DNA of 15,166 bases from JBFLVN01 sp040758475 (GTDB lineage: Bacteria; JAGRBM01), in contig JBFLVN010000063.1 in assembly GCA_040758475.1 (NCBI GenBank), positions 1 through 15,166 on the forward strand, in the 5' to 3' direction. The position numbers were made by a program, and so were the translations under genes. Shown one piece after another: positions 1 to 5,942 of the stretch (the first letter of the stretch is position 1; every line of letters begins with the position of its first letter). The notes under the pieces are model-generated. The model had not been told where the DNA came from. It saw only the letters and a list, made by a program, of their open reading frames with translations, and made no database searches.

Positions 1-16
1 GAGAACAGATGAGAAC

Positions 17-34
17 GCCGTTTTACGGCCTTTT
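17..34 (+). terminator. possible weak intrinsic terminator of an upstream gene
   Basis: A 5-bp stem GCCGT/ACGGC with a TTT loop is followed by C and TTTT. It would end a + strand transcript entering from outside the window. The stem is short and the T tract is brief, so this is only a candidate. The rest of 1-119 shows no gene and no convincing promoter; it ends in a ribosome binding site for the gene at 120. Confidence 0.25.
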
Positions 35-119
35 GAAGGAATTTCGACGAATAACGCTTGGGCACGCCGATTGCTTTTGAGAACGCTCAGGTGAAGCGGG
101 GACCAGAAAGAGGCCCCCT

Positions 120-458
120 GTGCGTTCCACGTTCCTTCTCGACCTCCCGGTAAACGGCCCAAGCACTTCAAAGCTTTCAAGACTGCAAAGGGAGTTCGCC
201 CAAAACCTTCCGGCCCTGGCGGACGACCTGGAGCCTCTCGTGAATCTCTGGCGGGAAGGGGACCTGCGGGGCGCCGTCCAGCTCAAGAACCTCCTGGAAA
301 CACTCGGCGAGACGGCACGGGCCTTTTCTTTCGAGGAGATCGCCGCCACCTCCCTTCAGCTCGCGCAAGAACTCGAAGGGGTTTGGGACCCAGATGGCGT
401 CGAAGAAGCGCTCACGGCGTTCCTTGAACTCCTGCGCGTACAGACGAGGCTTAACTGA
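120..458 (+). CDS. Hpt-like helical protein lacking the phosphoacceptor His
   Basis: This encodes a small, all-helical protein of 112 residues starting with GTG, preceded by AAAGAGG about six bases upstream. Residues 25-85 follow the layout of a histidine phosphotransfer (Hpt) domain. One helix carries A-V-Q-L-K (52-56) where Hpt domains have A-H-x-L-K-G, then L-G (62-63), then a second helix ending in L-x-x-E-L-E. The histidine that would carry the phosphate is replaced by Val53, while the following Lys56 is kept. A response regulator starts 65 bases downstream on the same strand, so the two are probably co-transcribed. Family knowledge suggests a receiver-binding, non-phosphorylated partner or inhibitor; that role is inference. 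It could also be an unrelated helical protein. Confidence 0.6.
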   Translation: MRSTFLLDLPVNGPSTSKLSRLQREFAQNLPALADDLEPLVNLWREGDLRGAVQLKNLLETLGETARAFSFEEIAATSLQLAQELEGVWDPDGVEEALTAFLELLRVQTRLN

Positions 459-523
459 CGAAGCGAGGGTTAGCGCGCCAGGGGAAAACGGCGCTGATTT
501 TCCGAAGGAAGAGAGAGAGTCCC

Positions 524-967
524 ATGAGAGAGCATCCGATCCGCGTTCTTTACATCGAAGACAGCGTGGCCATGCAGAAGATGGCCCGCCTCGTGCTGGA
601 AAAATCCGGCTCGTTCACCGTCACCATCTGCGCCACTGGCAAGGAGGCCATCGAACAGGGGCCCCTCCTTAAACCGGATCTCATCCTGGCCGACTTCCAT
701 CTGCCCGACATGGACGGCCATCAGATCGTCCGGACCCTGCGGGAACACCCTTCGCTCGTCCGGACGCCGGTCGTTTTCGTGACGGCGAGCGGCGATCCCC
801 AGTTCATCCTGACGTTGCGGGATTTGGGAGTACTGGCTGTCCTGCCCAAGCCCTTCAATCCGCTCTCATTAGCGCCCACGCTCCTTCGGCTCTGGAACGA
901 GTACTTCGGCGGCACTCAGCGCAAACCGTTCCCGTCCCTTCCGCAAATCGCCTTCGCGATGGGATGA
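524..967 (+). CDS. single-domain response regulator (CheY-like receiver)
   Basis: This is a receiver domain of 147 residues with no output domain. The phosphorylation site set is complete: acidic pair E12/D13, phosphoacceptor D57 in L-A-D-F, T87 in V-T-A-S, and K109 in the P-K-P-F motif. About 30 residues after the receiver are not a recognisable DNA-binding or enzymatic domain. The ATG is preceded by a purine-rich stretch (GGAAGAGAGAGAG). The Hpt-like gene lies just upstream, so this pair probably relays a signal to a partner encoded elsewhere; the histidine kinase is not in the window. The stop codon lies one base from the end of the convergent cytochrome operon, leaving no room for a separate terminator. 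Confidence 0.9.
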   Translation: MREHPIRVLYIEDSVAMQKMARLVLEKSGSFTVTICATGKEAIEQGPLLKPDLILADFHLPDMDGHQIVRTLREHPSLVRTPVVFVTASGDPQFILTLRDLGVLAVLPKPFNPLSLAPTLLRLWNEYFGGTQRKPFPSLPQIAFAMG

Positions 968-968
968 T

Positions 969-2114
969 TTACAGGAACACGTGGATTTCCACGAAAATCT
1001 CCTCCGCCCGTTCGGCGGGGAGCTGGGGCGGGGCATCGGCGATGCGGCCGCCCAGGCGCGCTTGGAGAGACTGGATCAGGAAAGATTCGAGCAGGAACGT
1101 CCAGCGGATTTGCTGGTCCTCCGAAAAGTCCAAATCCGGATCGAAGTACTCGTAGACCGTTTTGAAATTGAAACCCTGGCTGATGAGAACGTCGATCTCG
1201 CCCAAAAGCGCGAGGCGATGCCTCAGCGGTGAGGCCGAAAGCTCGTCCCGTATCCAATCGGCTTCGGCAAAGACCGTCAGGCGCGAAAAAGTCCCTCCCA
1301 GGAATCCTCCCAGAGAAGCGCGGGAGCCCGTCGACGCGTCGTTCCACGCGGCGCTCCCGCCCAGGCGCCCCCACCGCTCGCTCCAGGACGCCACGCCCGA
1401 AACCCGTTTGTCGGCGTTGTCGTCCGAATCGGAATTCGTGCCGTTGGTAAGAGCCACCACCATGGAAAAGGGACCGGGCTCGATCCCCACCTCGACGCCC
1501 GCGTCGGAGGACTGAAAGGAAAAACCCGTTTGCCGGCGGATGAAGGCGGAATCGTCGAAGAGCCGGAGCCCGTAGGGAGGGAAGAAGCGGCCCGCCTTGG
1601 CGTACCCTTGGAGCGGCAAATCTTTCCAAAGGGCGAAGACTTCCCGCGCTTTCGCATTGCCAGGAGCAAACTGGGTATCGAGGTACAAGATGAGTTGCTC
1701 GGGAAGCGGGTCGAATTCGAGGTAGAGATTGGCCTCGTCCACGGAAAACTGATTGCGGCGTTCCCGAGGACTCGAAGGCCCGGCAGGGACAAGCAGGGTT
1801 TCATTGCTTGCCCGGACATCGGCCCCGAAAGTGAAATACTCGGTGATCTGGCCGGAAAGGAAGTTCCGGAGCCCTTCGTAGCGTTTTTCTCCCCCTTCCT
1901 TTTCCCAAGGGGCCGAACGGACCATGGGAAGCGAAGTAATGCCGAAAGCCGCGCCATAAGGCGTCCGCTTCCCGCCGCCGGTCTGGTTGGCGTGGCACTG
2001 GGAACACTTCATCCCTTCCCGGATCGCAATGTAGGGCTCGGCCCAAGCCGGCACCGCAAAGGCCGAAAAAAGCACGAAGGCGGCAACCCCTTTGGCCAAG
2101 ATGCCAGGATTCAT
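969..2114 (-). CDS. monohaem cytochrome c fused to outer-membrane β-barrel (Cyc2-like), copy 1
   Basis: A protein of 381 residues with a Sec signal peptide (about 1-25, ending A-W-A). One c-type haem site C-S-Q-C-H follows at 37-41, then about 330 residues of alternating β-strands. The barrel part contains the stretch A-G-R-F-F-x-P-Y-G-L-R-L, and the protein ends in an amphipathic strand F-V-E-I-H-V-F-L, as expected for an outer-membrane insertion signal. The plan of one N-terminal haem on a porin is that of Cyc2 iron-oxidase cytochromes, although the haem-region sequence (R-E-G-x-K-C-S-Q-C-H-A-N) differs from the Cyc2 motif as I know it. The start is chosen at 2114 because its ATG overlaps the stop of the upstream lipoprotein gene as ATGA; a longer in-frame opening to 2372 runs inside that gene. 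It is last in the operon and a paralogue of the gene at 2676-3809. Proposed role: moving electrons through the outer membrane. Substrate unknown. Confidence 0.8.
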   Translation of the reverse strand: MNPGILAKGVAAFVLFSAFAVPAWAEPYIAIREGMKCSQCHANQTGGGKRTPYGAAFGITSLPMVRSAPWEKEGGEKRYEGLRNFLSGQITEYFTFGADVRASNETLLVPAGPSSPRERRNQFSVDEANLYLEFDPLPEQLILYLDTQFAPGNAKAREVFALWKDLPLQGYAKAGRFFPPYGLRLFDDSAFIRRQTGFSFQSSDAGVEVGIEPGPFSMVVALTNGTNSDSDDNADKRVSGVASWSERWGRLGGSAAWNDASTGSRASLGGFLGGTFSRLTVFAEADWIRDELSASPLRHRLALLGEIDVLISQGFNFKTVYEYFDPDLDFSEDQQIRWTFLLESFLIQSLQARLGGRIADAPPQLPAERAEEIFVEIHVFL

Positions 2115-2515
2115 GGTTCCGCCCCTCCCTGAATCCAGTCCCGGATAGCCTGGATTTCCTCCTCCGAAAGCGGAGCGCCGCCAAGGGGCATCTGGGGCAA
2201 GACGAATCCCTCGATGACCCGCACGAGGCAGCTGTCGTCCGGTTCGCCCGGCTCGACGCGATCCACGCCAAAACAAAGGTTGGTGCTCGGTACCCCTACC
2301 ATCGTGTCGTAAGAGAGGCCCGAGTCGAGCGAAAAGGGAGCACTTCCGCCAACCGTATGGCAGGAAGTACACCGAAGATCAAAAATATTTGCTTGAATGG
2401 ATTCGAGCGTGGGTTCGAGCGGGATTCCCCCTTCCCCGAACGTCGATCCATCTCCGGCGCAGCCGCCAAGAAAAAGGAAAAGCGCCGAAATCACCGGCGC
2501 ACCCCACCGAGTCAT
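2111..2515 (-). CDS. monohaem c-type cytochrome lipoprotein, module copy 1
   Basis: A protein of 134 residues. The signal peptide ends in lipobox L-G-G-C (Cys19), so the mature protein should be lipid-anchored. The haem site is C-T-S-C-H at 49-53, with a likely distal ligand Met109 in Q-M-P. The C-terminal helix I-R-D-W-I-Q-x-G-A is typical of small cytochromes of the PSCyt1/planctomycete-type cytochrome group. Two extra cysteines (81 and 96) are kept in the paralogue and could form a disulphide. The start at 2515 has a strong AAGGAGGGG site, which rules out a longer opening to 2578. Its stop overlaps the barrel gene start by four bases, so the two are probably translated together and act as partners. 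I infer that it docks at the periplasmic or outer face of the barrel and extends the haem wire. Confidence 0.85.
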   Translation of the reverse strand: MTRWGAPVISALFLFLGGCAGDGSTFGEGGIPLEPTLESIQANIFDLRCTSCHTVGGSAPFSLDSGLSYDTMVGVPSTNLCFGVDRVEPGEPDDSCLVRVIEGFVLPQMPLGGAPLSEEEIQAIRDWIQGGAEP

Positions 2516-2553
2516 CCGCGCCCCTCCTTGCCATCCAGCTGGTGGCGGGAAAC

Positions 2554-2645
2554 GCGTCCTCAACGGACGCTCTGGCACCGGCCGGGATGAAGCGCTTCGT
2601 TCTTACTTGCTGGCGCAAGGACCCTTTATGACGAACGCCATAAAG
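2554..2645. promoter_or_regulatory. cluster of four inverted repeats between the two cytochrome modules
   Basis: The only sizeable gap in the operon (2516-2675) holds four perfect inverted repeats. They are GCGTCC/GGACGC with a 5-base loop (2554-2570), the palindrome GAAGCGCTTC (2589-2598), CTTGC/GCAAG with a 4-base loop (2606-2619) and CTTTATG/CATAAAG with an 8-base loop (2624-2645). None is followed by a T run on the - strand, so they do not look like intrinsic terminators. They may stabilise or mark the processing of the mRNA between modules. I see no clear promoter in the gap. Confidence 0.5.
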
Positions 2646-2675
2646 AATGATGGGGAAACGGGAAAACGCGAACGG

Positions 2676-3809
2676 TCAGAGGAAGACGTGGATTTCGACG
2701 AAAATCTCCTCCGCCCGCTCGGCGGGGAGTTGGGGCGGCGCATCGGCGATGCGGCCGCCGAGGCGTGCCTGAAGGAACTGGGTAATGAACGGCTCCAAGA
2801 CGGCGCTCCAGCGAAGGCGCTGGTTCTCGCTCAAGTCCATGTCGGGATCGAAGTATTCGTAAGTGAATTTGGCGTTGAATCCCTTAACAACCAGGACGTT
2901 TAGCTCCGCCAGGATCGCCAGACCGTCTACTTCGGTGGCGCCAAAGTCATCCATGATGTGATCGAGTTCGGCAAAACCTGTAAAGCGCCCCAGCGTCGCC
3001 CCGGCAAAACCGCCGTGGACCGAACGAGAACCGCTAGGCGTATCATTGAAAGAGGCGGACCCGCCGATTCGCCAGCACTTCGCATTCCAGGAAAAGACCG
3101 TGGAGAATTGCTTGTCCACGTTGTCGTCCCCGCCGGTCGTCGTCCCGTTCGTGACGGAAACGCTCATGGAAAACGGTCCCGGTTCGAAGCCCACTTCCAC
3201 GCCTACATCTGAAGCCTGGAAGGTAAAGCCCGTCTGGCGGCGAATTACGGCCGAATCGTCCTGGAGGCGAAGGCCATAGGGGACGAAGAACCGTCCCGCT
3301 TTCACGTAAGAATCCCAGGGAAGCCCTTTCCACATGCCGAAGACTTCTCTCGCTTTAGGACTACCGGGAGCGAACTGGGCATCGAGATACAAAACAAGAT
3401 GCTGTGGAATGAGTTCCCCTTCGACGTAGAGGTTCGCCTCGTCCACGGCGAATTCGTTTGCCTCCGTCTTGGGGGAGAATGGTCCAGCGGGAACTAATGC
3501 GGTCGTGTTGCTGGTCCGCAGGTCCATCCCCAGGGAGAGGTAGTCCGTCACTCGCCCCGTCACAAAACCGCTCAGGGGTGATTGCTTCCCCTCTTCTTTC
3601 ATTTTTTTCCACGGGGCGAAGTACATCATGGGAAGCGAAGTGTTGGCGTAAATGGAACCGTAGTCCGTCCGTTTCCCGCCGCCCGTCACGTTGGCGTGGC
3701 ACTGGGAACATTTGAGTCCTTCGCGGATCGCCAGGTACGGCTCGGCCCGCACCGTTGCCGGCGCAAGGTACGCGGCCAGGACGAGAGCGGCCAGGAGTTT
3801 ACGGCGCAT
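2676..3809 (-). CDS. monohaem cytochrome c fused to outer-membrane β-barrel (Cyc2-like), copy 2
   Basis: A protein of 377 residues with a Sec signal peptide (1-22, ending V-R-A). The haem site C-S-Q-C-H is at 34-38 in the context R-E-G-L-K, followed by a β-rich region with A-G-R-F-F-V-P-Y-G-L-R-L. The C-terminal strand is the same as in copy 1; the last 32 residues of the two proteins are identical. There is one haem motif only, no distal-ligand domain beyond the short N-terminal segment, and no plug domain. The start ATG lies 11 bases inside the end of the upstream lipoprotein gene and has GGCGGAG about eight bases before it. Family analogy with Cyc2 suggests the haem sits in or at the mouth of the barrel pore; that placement is inference. 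Being promoter-proximal, this copy may be made in larger amounts than copy 1. Confidence 0.8.
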   Translation of the reverse strand: MRRKLLAALVLAAYLAPATVRAEPYLAIREGLKCSQCHANVTGGGKRTDYGSIYANTSLPMMYFAPWKKMKEEGKQSPLSGFVTGRVTDYLSLGMDLRTSNTTALVPAGPFSPKTEANEFAVDEANLYVEGELIPQHLVLYLDAQFAPGSPKAREVFGMWKGLPWDSYVKAGRFFVPYGLRLQDDSAVIRRQTGFTFQASDVGVEVGFEPGPFSMSVSVTNGTTTGGDDNVDKQFSTVFSWNAKCWRIGGSASFNDTPSGSRSVHGGFAGATLGRFTGFAELDHIMDDFGATEVDGLAILAELNVLVVKGFNAKFTYEYFDPDMDLSENQRLRWSAVLEPFITQFLQARLGGRIADAPPQLPAERAEEIFVEIHVFL

Positions 3810-4209
3810 CGGGTGGCTCCGCTCCGCCTTGAATCCAATCGCGAATGGCCTGGATTTCGTCGTCCGATAAGTAGGGCGGCCCGTCCAGGGGCATGCGGGG
3901 TGAGACCGTTCCCTCGATGGCTTTCACGATGCAGCTATCGTCGGGATCACCGGGCTCGACGCGATCCGAGTCGCCAACACACAAGTTCGTACTGGCGACA
4001 TTGACGAGACTCTCGTAACTATCTTCCGCCAGAAGGGAGAATGGCCCCTCCCCGGCCGGCCGGTGGCACTCGATACAACGGAAATCGAAGATGTTTGCCT
4101 GAATGGATTCGAACGTGGGTTCGAGCGGCGTAATACCGCCACCCGTCCCATCTCCCGCCGCACAAGCGGCAAGCGACGCGATTGCGGCGAATACGAAGAA
4201 AAACCTCAC
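3799..4209 (-). CDS. monohaem c-type cytochrome lipoprotein, module copy 2
   Basis: A protein of 136 residues. The lipobox L-A-A-C places the acylated cysteine at 16, followed by a glycine-rich linker and the haem site C-I-E-C-H at 45-49. The likely distal Met lies in the later R-M-P motif. Like its paralogue it carries an extra conserved cysteine pair (N-L-C and D-D-S-C) and ends with a helix W-I-Q-G-G-A-E-P. The GTG at 4209 is chosen because it has AAGGAG at good spacing and overlaps the dihaem cytochrome stop as GTGA; a further GTG at 4233 lacks such a site and would add eight residues before the signal peptide. The gene overlaps the downstream haem-barrel gene by 11 bases, suggesting tightly coupled synthesis of a lipoprotein/barrel pair. 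Confidence 0.85.
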   Translation of the reverse strand: MRFFFVFAAIASLAACAAGDGTGGGITPLEPTFESIQANIFDFRCIECHRPAGEGPFSLLAEDSYESLVNVASTNLCVGDSDRVEPGDPDDSCIVKAIEGTVSPRMPLDGPPYLSDDEIQAIRDWIQGGAEPPDAP

Positions 4210-5099
4210 GGCCGCTCCTTGAAGAGGCGCCACCAGATATCCCGTTCGCTGGCCATCGACATCACGTAATCGACCACCTGCCAGCGTTCTTCGTCCGTCA
4301 GGAGCTTGTCGTAGGCCATCATCTCCGTGCCGTCGAGGCCGGTTGTGACCGAGCGATAGAGATCGGCGTCTGTTCTTCCGCTCTTATAAACACCCCGCGC
4401 GAAGTCGTGGGGCGTAAGGGGGTTGTCCTGGTCGTCGGTGAGAACCTGGATGCCGTTCCCATCGCCCCGCCCCTGCTCGCCGTGGCATTCGGCGCATCGA
4501 ATTTTCTCCCACACGGCTTTCCCCTTGGCGATGGAATCGGGGGAAGCGGGGAACGGGCGCCGGGGCGCGGTCACACTCTCCATCGGAGGAGCTTTTTTCG
4601 ATTCATCGGAAAATTGCGGCGAGAAACTCTTGAGATAGGCGATCACGGCCGCCCGATCAGCGGGAGAAAGAATATTTCCCCAGGCGGGCATGGAGGTTCC
4701 AGGAACGCCTCCCCGTAAAGTCCGATCCAAGTCTTCATCTGTCGGGGCTTTCCCGGAAGGAGTGGAACGGAGACGGAAACTCGCCTTGGTAAAGTCCCGG
4801 GGCGCGGGGGAAAAAGCCTTGGCAGCGGGCCCTTTGGAATCGCCGGAGATTCCGTGACAGGCGGCGCAAGCCCGGGAATAAATCTTCTCGCCACGGACGA
4901 TGAGGGCGGCTTGATTGGCGGCAGAGGCGGGAAACGTGCAACACAAAACTGCGACAGCCAAAAGGCACACCTCACCCCCGCGCCCCCGGCGCTTCCCCCT
5001 CTCCGTATTGACGGAGAGGGGGATGAACCGCCCTCCCCCTCTCTGCCGATGCGGAGAGGGGGCTGGGGGGTGAGGTTTGTTTAAAATCATCCCTCTCAC
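4206..5099 (-). CDS. dihaem c-type cytochrome, periplasmic
   Basis: An exported cytochrome with two class I domains. Numbering from the GTG at 5099, haem 1 is C-A-A-C-H (78-82) with probable distal Met137 in T-S-M-P, and haem 2 is C-A-E-C-H (202-206) in the context G-E-Q-G-R-G-D-G, with a Met in T-E-M-M-A. The second domain resembles cytochromes that accompany molybdenum oxidoreductases and other respiratory complexes. The hydrophobic signal core (46-60, ending A-S-A) is preceded by about 36 residues encoded by a palindromic repeat, which is odd for a signal peptide. The start at 5099 overlaps the YceI-like stop as GTGA. A second GTG at 4970, just past the repeat and with GGGGGTGAG before it, would give a short, normal-looking signal peptide and may be the start really used. 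Probable role: periplasmic electron shuttle to the outer-membrane modules downstream. Confidence 0.85.
   Translation of the reverse strand: MRGMILNKPHPPAPSPHRQRGGGRFIPLSVNTERGKRRGRGGEVCLLAVAVLCCTFPASAANQAALIVRGEKIYSRACAACHGISGDSKGPAAKAFSPAPRDFTKASFRLRSTPSGKAPTDEDLDRTLRGGVPGTSMPAWGNILSPADRAAVIAYLKSFSPQFSDESKKAPPMESVTAPRRPFPASPDSIAKGKAVWEKIRCAECHGEQGRGDGNGIQVLTDDQDNPLTPHDFARGVYKSGRTDADLYRSVTTGLDGTEMMAYDKLLTDEERWQVVDYVMSMASERDIWWRLFKERP
4970..5075. repeat. palindromic MITE-like repeat inside the 5' end of a gene
   Basis: The 106-bp element is bounded by inverted ends of the form CCTCACCCCC...GGGGGGTGAGG. It contains two hairpins: a perfect 13-bp stem TCCCCCTCTCCGT with ATTG loop (4994-5023), and a 12-bp stem with one mismatch and CGAT loop (5035-5062). 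This is the layout of non-coding palindromic repeats scattered in many GC-rich genomes. No transposase is present. It lies within the dihaem cytochrome reading frame and has no stop codon in that frame. Confidence 0.75.
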
Positions 5100-5803
5100 T
5101 TTCCCGCCGCAGCAGCGGCCGCCGCTGGACGGACGTAGATCGACCGGGCGTAGAGCTGCACGTCGACGGTGCCTTCCTTGGCTACGACCCTCGCCATCTT
5201 CTGGATGCGGGAGAGCCAGCCGGGCGTAAAATCCGGACCGACTTTGTATTTGTCCCGGTTGAATTTCTCAATCCGAGCACGGATGCGAAGCGTCGCCCGC
5301 TCTTCCATGGCGCCAGGAGGAAGATAGATGGCGCTGCCAGTGATGACCTCGGGCCTGTTATCGTCGCGAGGGCGGTTGCAGATCGTAAAAGCCCCTTTGG
5401 CCGAGAACGGAGTGGGTTGCTCGGGCTCGGCGGGGCTCGTCACCTTGGCATCCTGGAGGGCGAGTTCGAAAAAACACTGGGAAGGCTCGCTCGCTTTGTT
5501 CGTGGCCCATTGCTGGAAATGCTGCGTCTTGGTGGGCTCGTTGTCCACCGTGATGCTCGTGAGCGGCACCTTGCAGCGGCCGGAAGCGCTCCCCGCCGCC
5601 GTGTCCACGTCGAGCAAGCATTCAATGGCGGAACTCACCGCCACGATCCGCTCCCCGATGGGAGGAAGATCGTAAACCGCCGTAAAATTGGAACTGCCCA
5701 GGGTGGGATCGACGAGAAAGCCTTCGGCCCCTGCGCTCTCCGTTCCCCCAAGCCAACCGAGCACCGACAAGAGGAGAATCCCCGTTCTTCGCGTGTTAAA
5801 CAC
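5096..5803 (-). CDS. YceI-like periplasmic protein
   Basis: An exported protein of 235 residues, first gene of the cytochrome operon. A signal peptide (1-26, R-R then I-L-L-L-S-V-L, ending A-G-A) precedes a β-rich domain. That domain has the YceI order: V-D-P-x-x-S opening strand, a long middle with F-Q-Q-W and C-F-F-E, an F-x-x-K-G-A-F-T-I strand, and a closing V-D-V-Q-L-Y-A strand. It ends in an alanine-rich tail. YceI proteins have a lipocalin-like fold that binds isoprenoid chains; some act with cytochromes. Here the ligand is unknown, and a quinone-like carrier is only a suggestion. The GTG at 5803 is chosen because it lies about 36 bases after the predicted transcription start and has a G-rich site before it. 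A TTG further up (5875) coincides with the -35 box. Confidence 0.7.
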   Translation of the reverse strand: MFNTRRTGILLLSVLGWLGGTESAGAEGFLVDPTLGSSNFTAVYDLPPIGERIVAVSSAIECLLDVDTAAGSASGRCKVPLTSITVDNEPTKTQHFQQWATNKASEPSQCFFELALQDAKVTSPAEPEQPTPFSAKGAFTICNRPRDDNRPEVITGSAIYLPPGAMEERATLRIRARIEKFNRDKYKVGPDFTPGWLSRIQKMARVVAKEGTVDVQLYARSIYVRPAAAAAAAGK

Positions 5804-5845
5804 GGCCGCCCCCCCAATCCCCTTCTCCTCAGCAAAAGCCAAGGG

Positions 5846-5875
5846 ATCGTACCGATGGGTTTGGCCCTGGGTCAA
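5846..5875 (-). promoter_or_regulatory. sigma70-type promoter of the cytochrome operon
   Basis: On the - strand, TTGACC (5875-5870) is followed by an 18-base spacer and TACGAT (5851-5846). The boxes match consensus at 5/6 and 4/6 positions. Transcription would begin near 5839 and leave a leader of about 36 bases before the GTG at 5803. This supports the short start of the YceI-like gene and a single promoter for the whole six-gene operon. Confidence 0.6.
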
Positions 5876-5892
5876 CGATGACTGTCCCGTTC

Positions 5893-5937
5893 TTGAATCC
5901 CCTCCCCCAAGTGCTTAAACCCTGCGTTCAGGGGATT
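5893..5937 (+). promoter_or_regulatory. weak promoter and inverted repeat before the SDR gene
   Basis: TTGAAT (5893-5898) with a 17-base spacer and TAAACC (5916-5921) is a weak candidate promoter. An 8-bp inverted repeat AATCCCCT/AGGGGATT (5896-5903 and 5930-5937) overlaps it. The right arm contains the ribosome binding site AGGGGA of the gene at 5943, so the repeat could be an operator or could mask translation in any transcript that begins upstream of it. Confidence 0.3.
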
Positions 5938-5942
5938 TATCC

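Larger units (their letters stand above)
969..4209 (-). repeat. tandem duplication of a two-gene cytochrome module
   Basis: The pair lipoprotein cytochrome + haem-barrel occurs twice in tandem, at 4209-2676 and 2515-969, in the same order and with overlapping genes in both. Protein similarity runs the full length: both lipoproteins share L-E-P-T-x-E-S-I-Q-A-N-I-F-D and I-Q-A-I-R-D-W-I-Q-G-G-A-E-P, and the barrels share the haem motif and an identical C terminus. DNA similarity is patchy, so the duplication is not recent. Confidence 0.85.

Noticed and set aside
470..508. GGAAAA/TTTTCC stem between the Hpt-like and receiver genes as a terminator
   Set aside because: The stem is A/T-rich and short with no T run after it, so it would not separate the two genes.
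916..2132. Overlapping open frames on both strands across the first haem-barrel gene
   Set aside because: They are frame shadows without ribosome sites or domains.
2115..2372. Long N-terminal extension of the first haem-barrel gene to 2372
   Set aside because: It lies inside the lipoprotein gene in another frame; the signal peptide starts at the ATG at 2114, which overlaps the lipoprotein stop as ATGA.
4970..5075. CRISPR-like array
   Set aside because: It holds two hairpins with different stems and inverted outer ends, not evenly spaced direct repeats with spacers.
5804..5875. TTG start for the YceI-like gene at 5875
   Set aside because: The TTG is the -35 box of a good promoter, and the signal peptide begins at the GTG at 5803.
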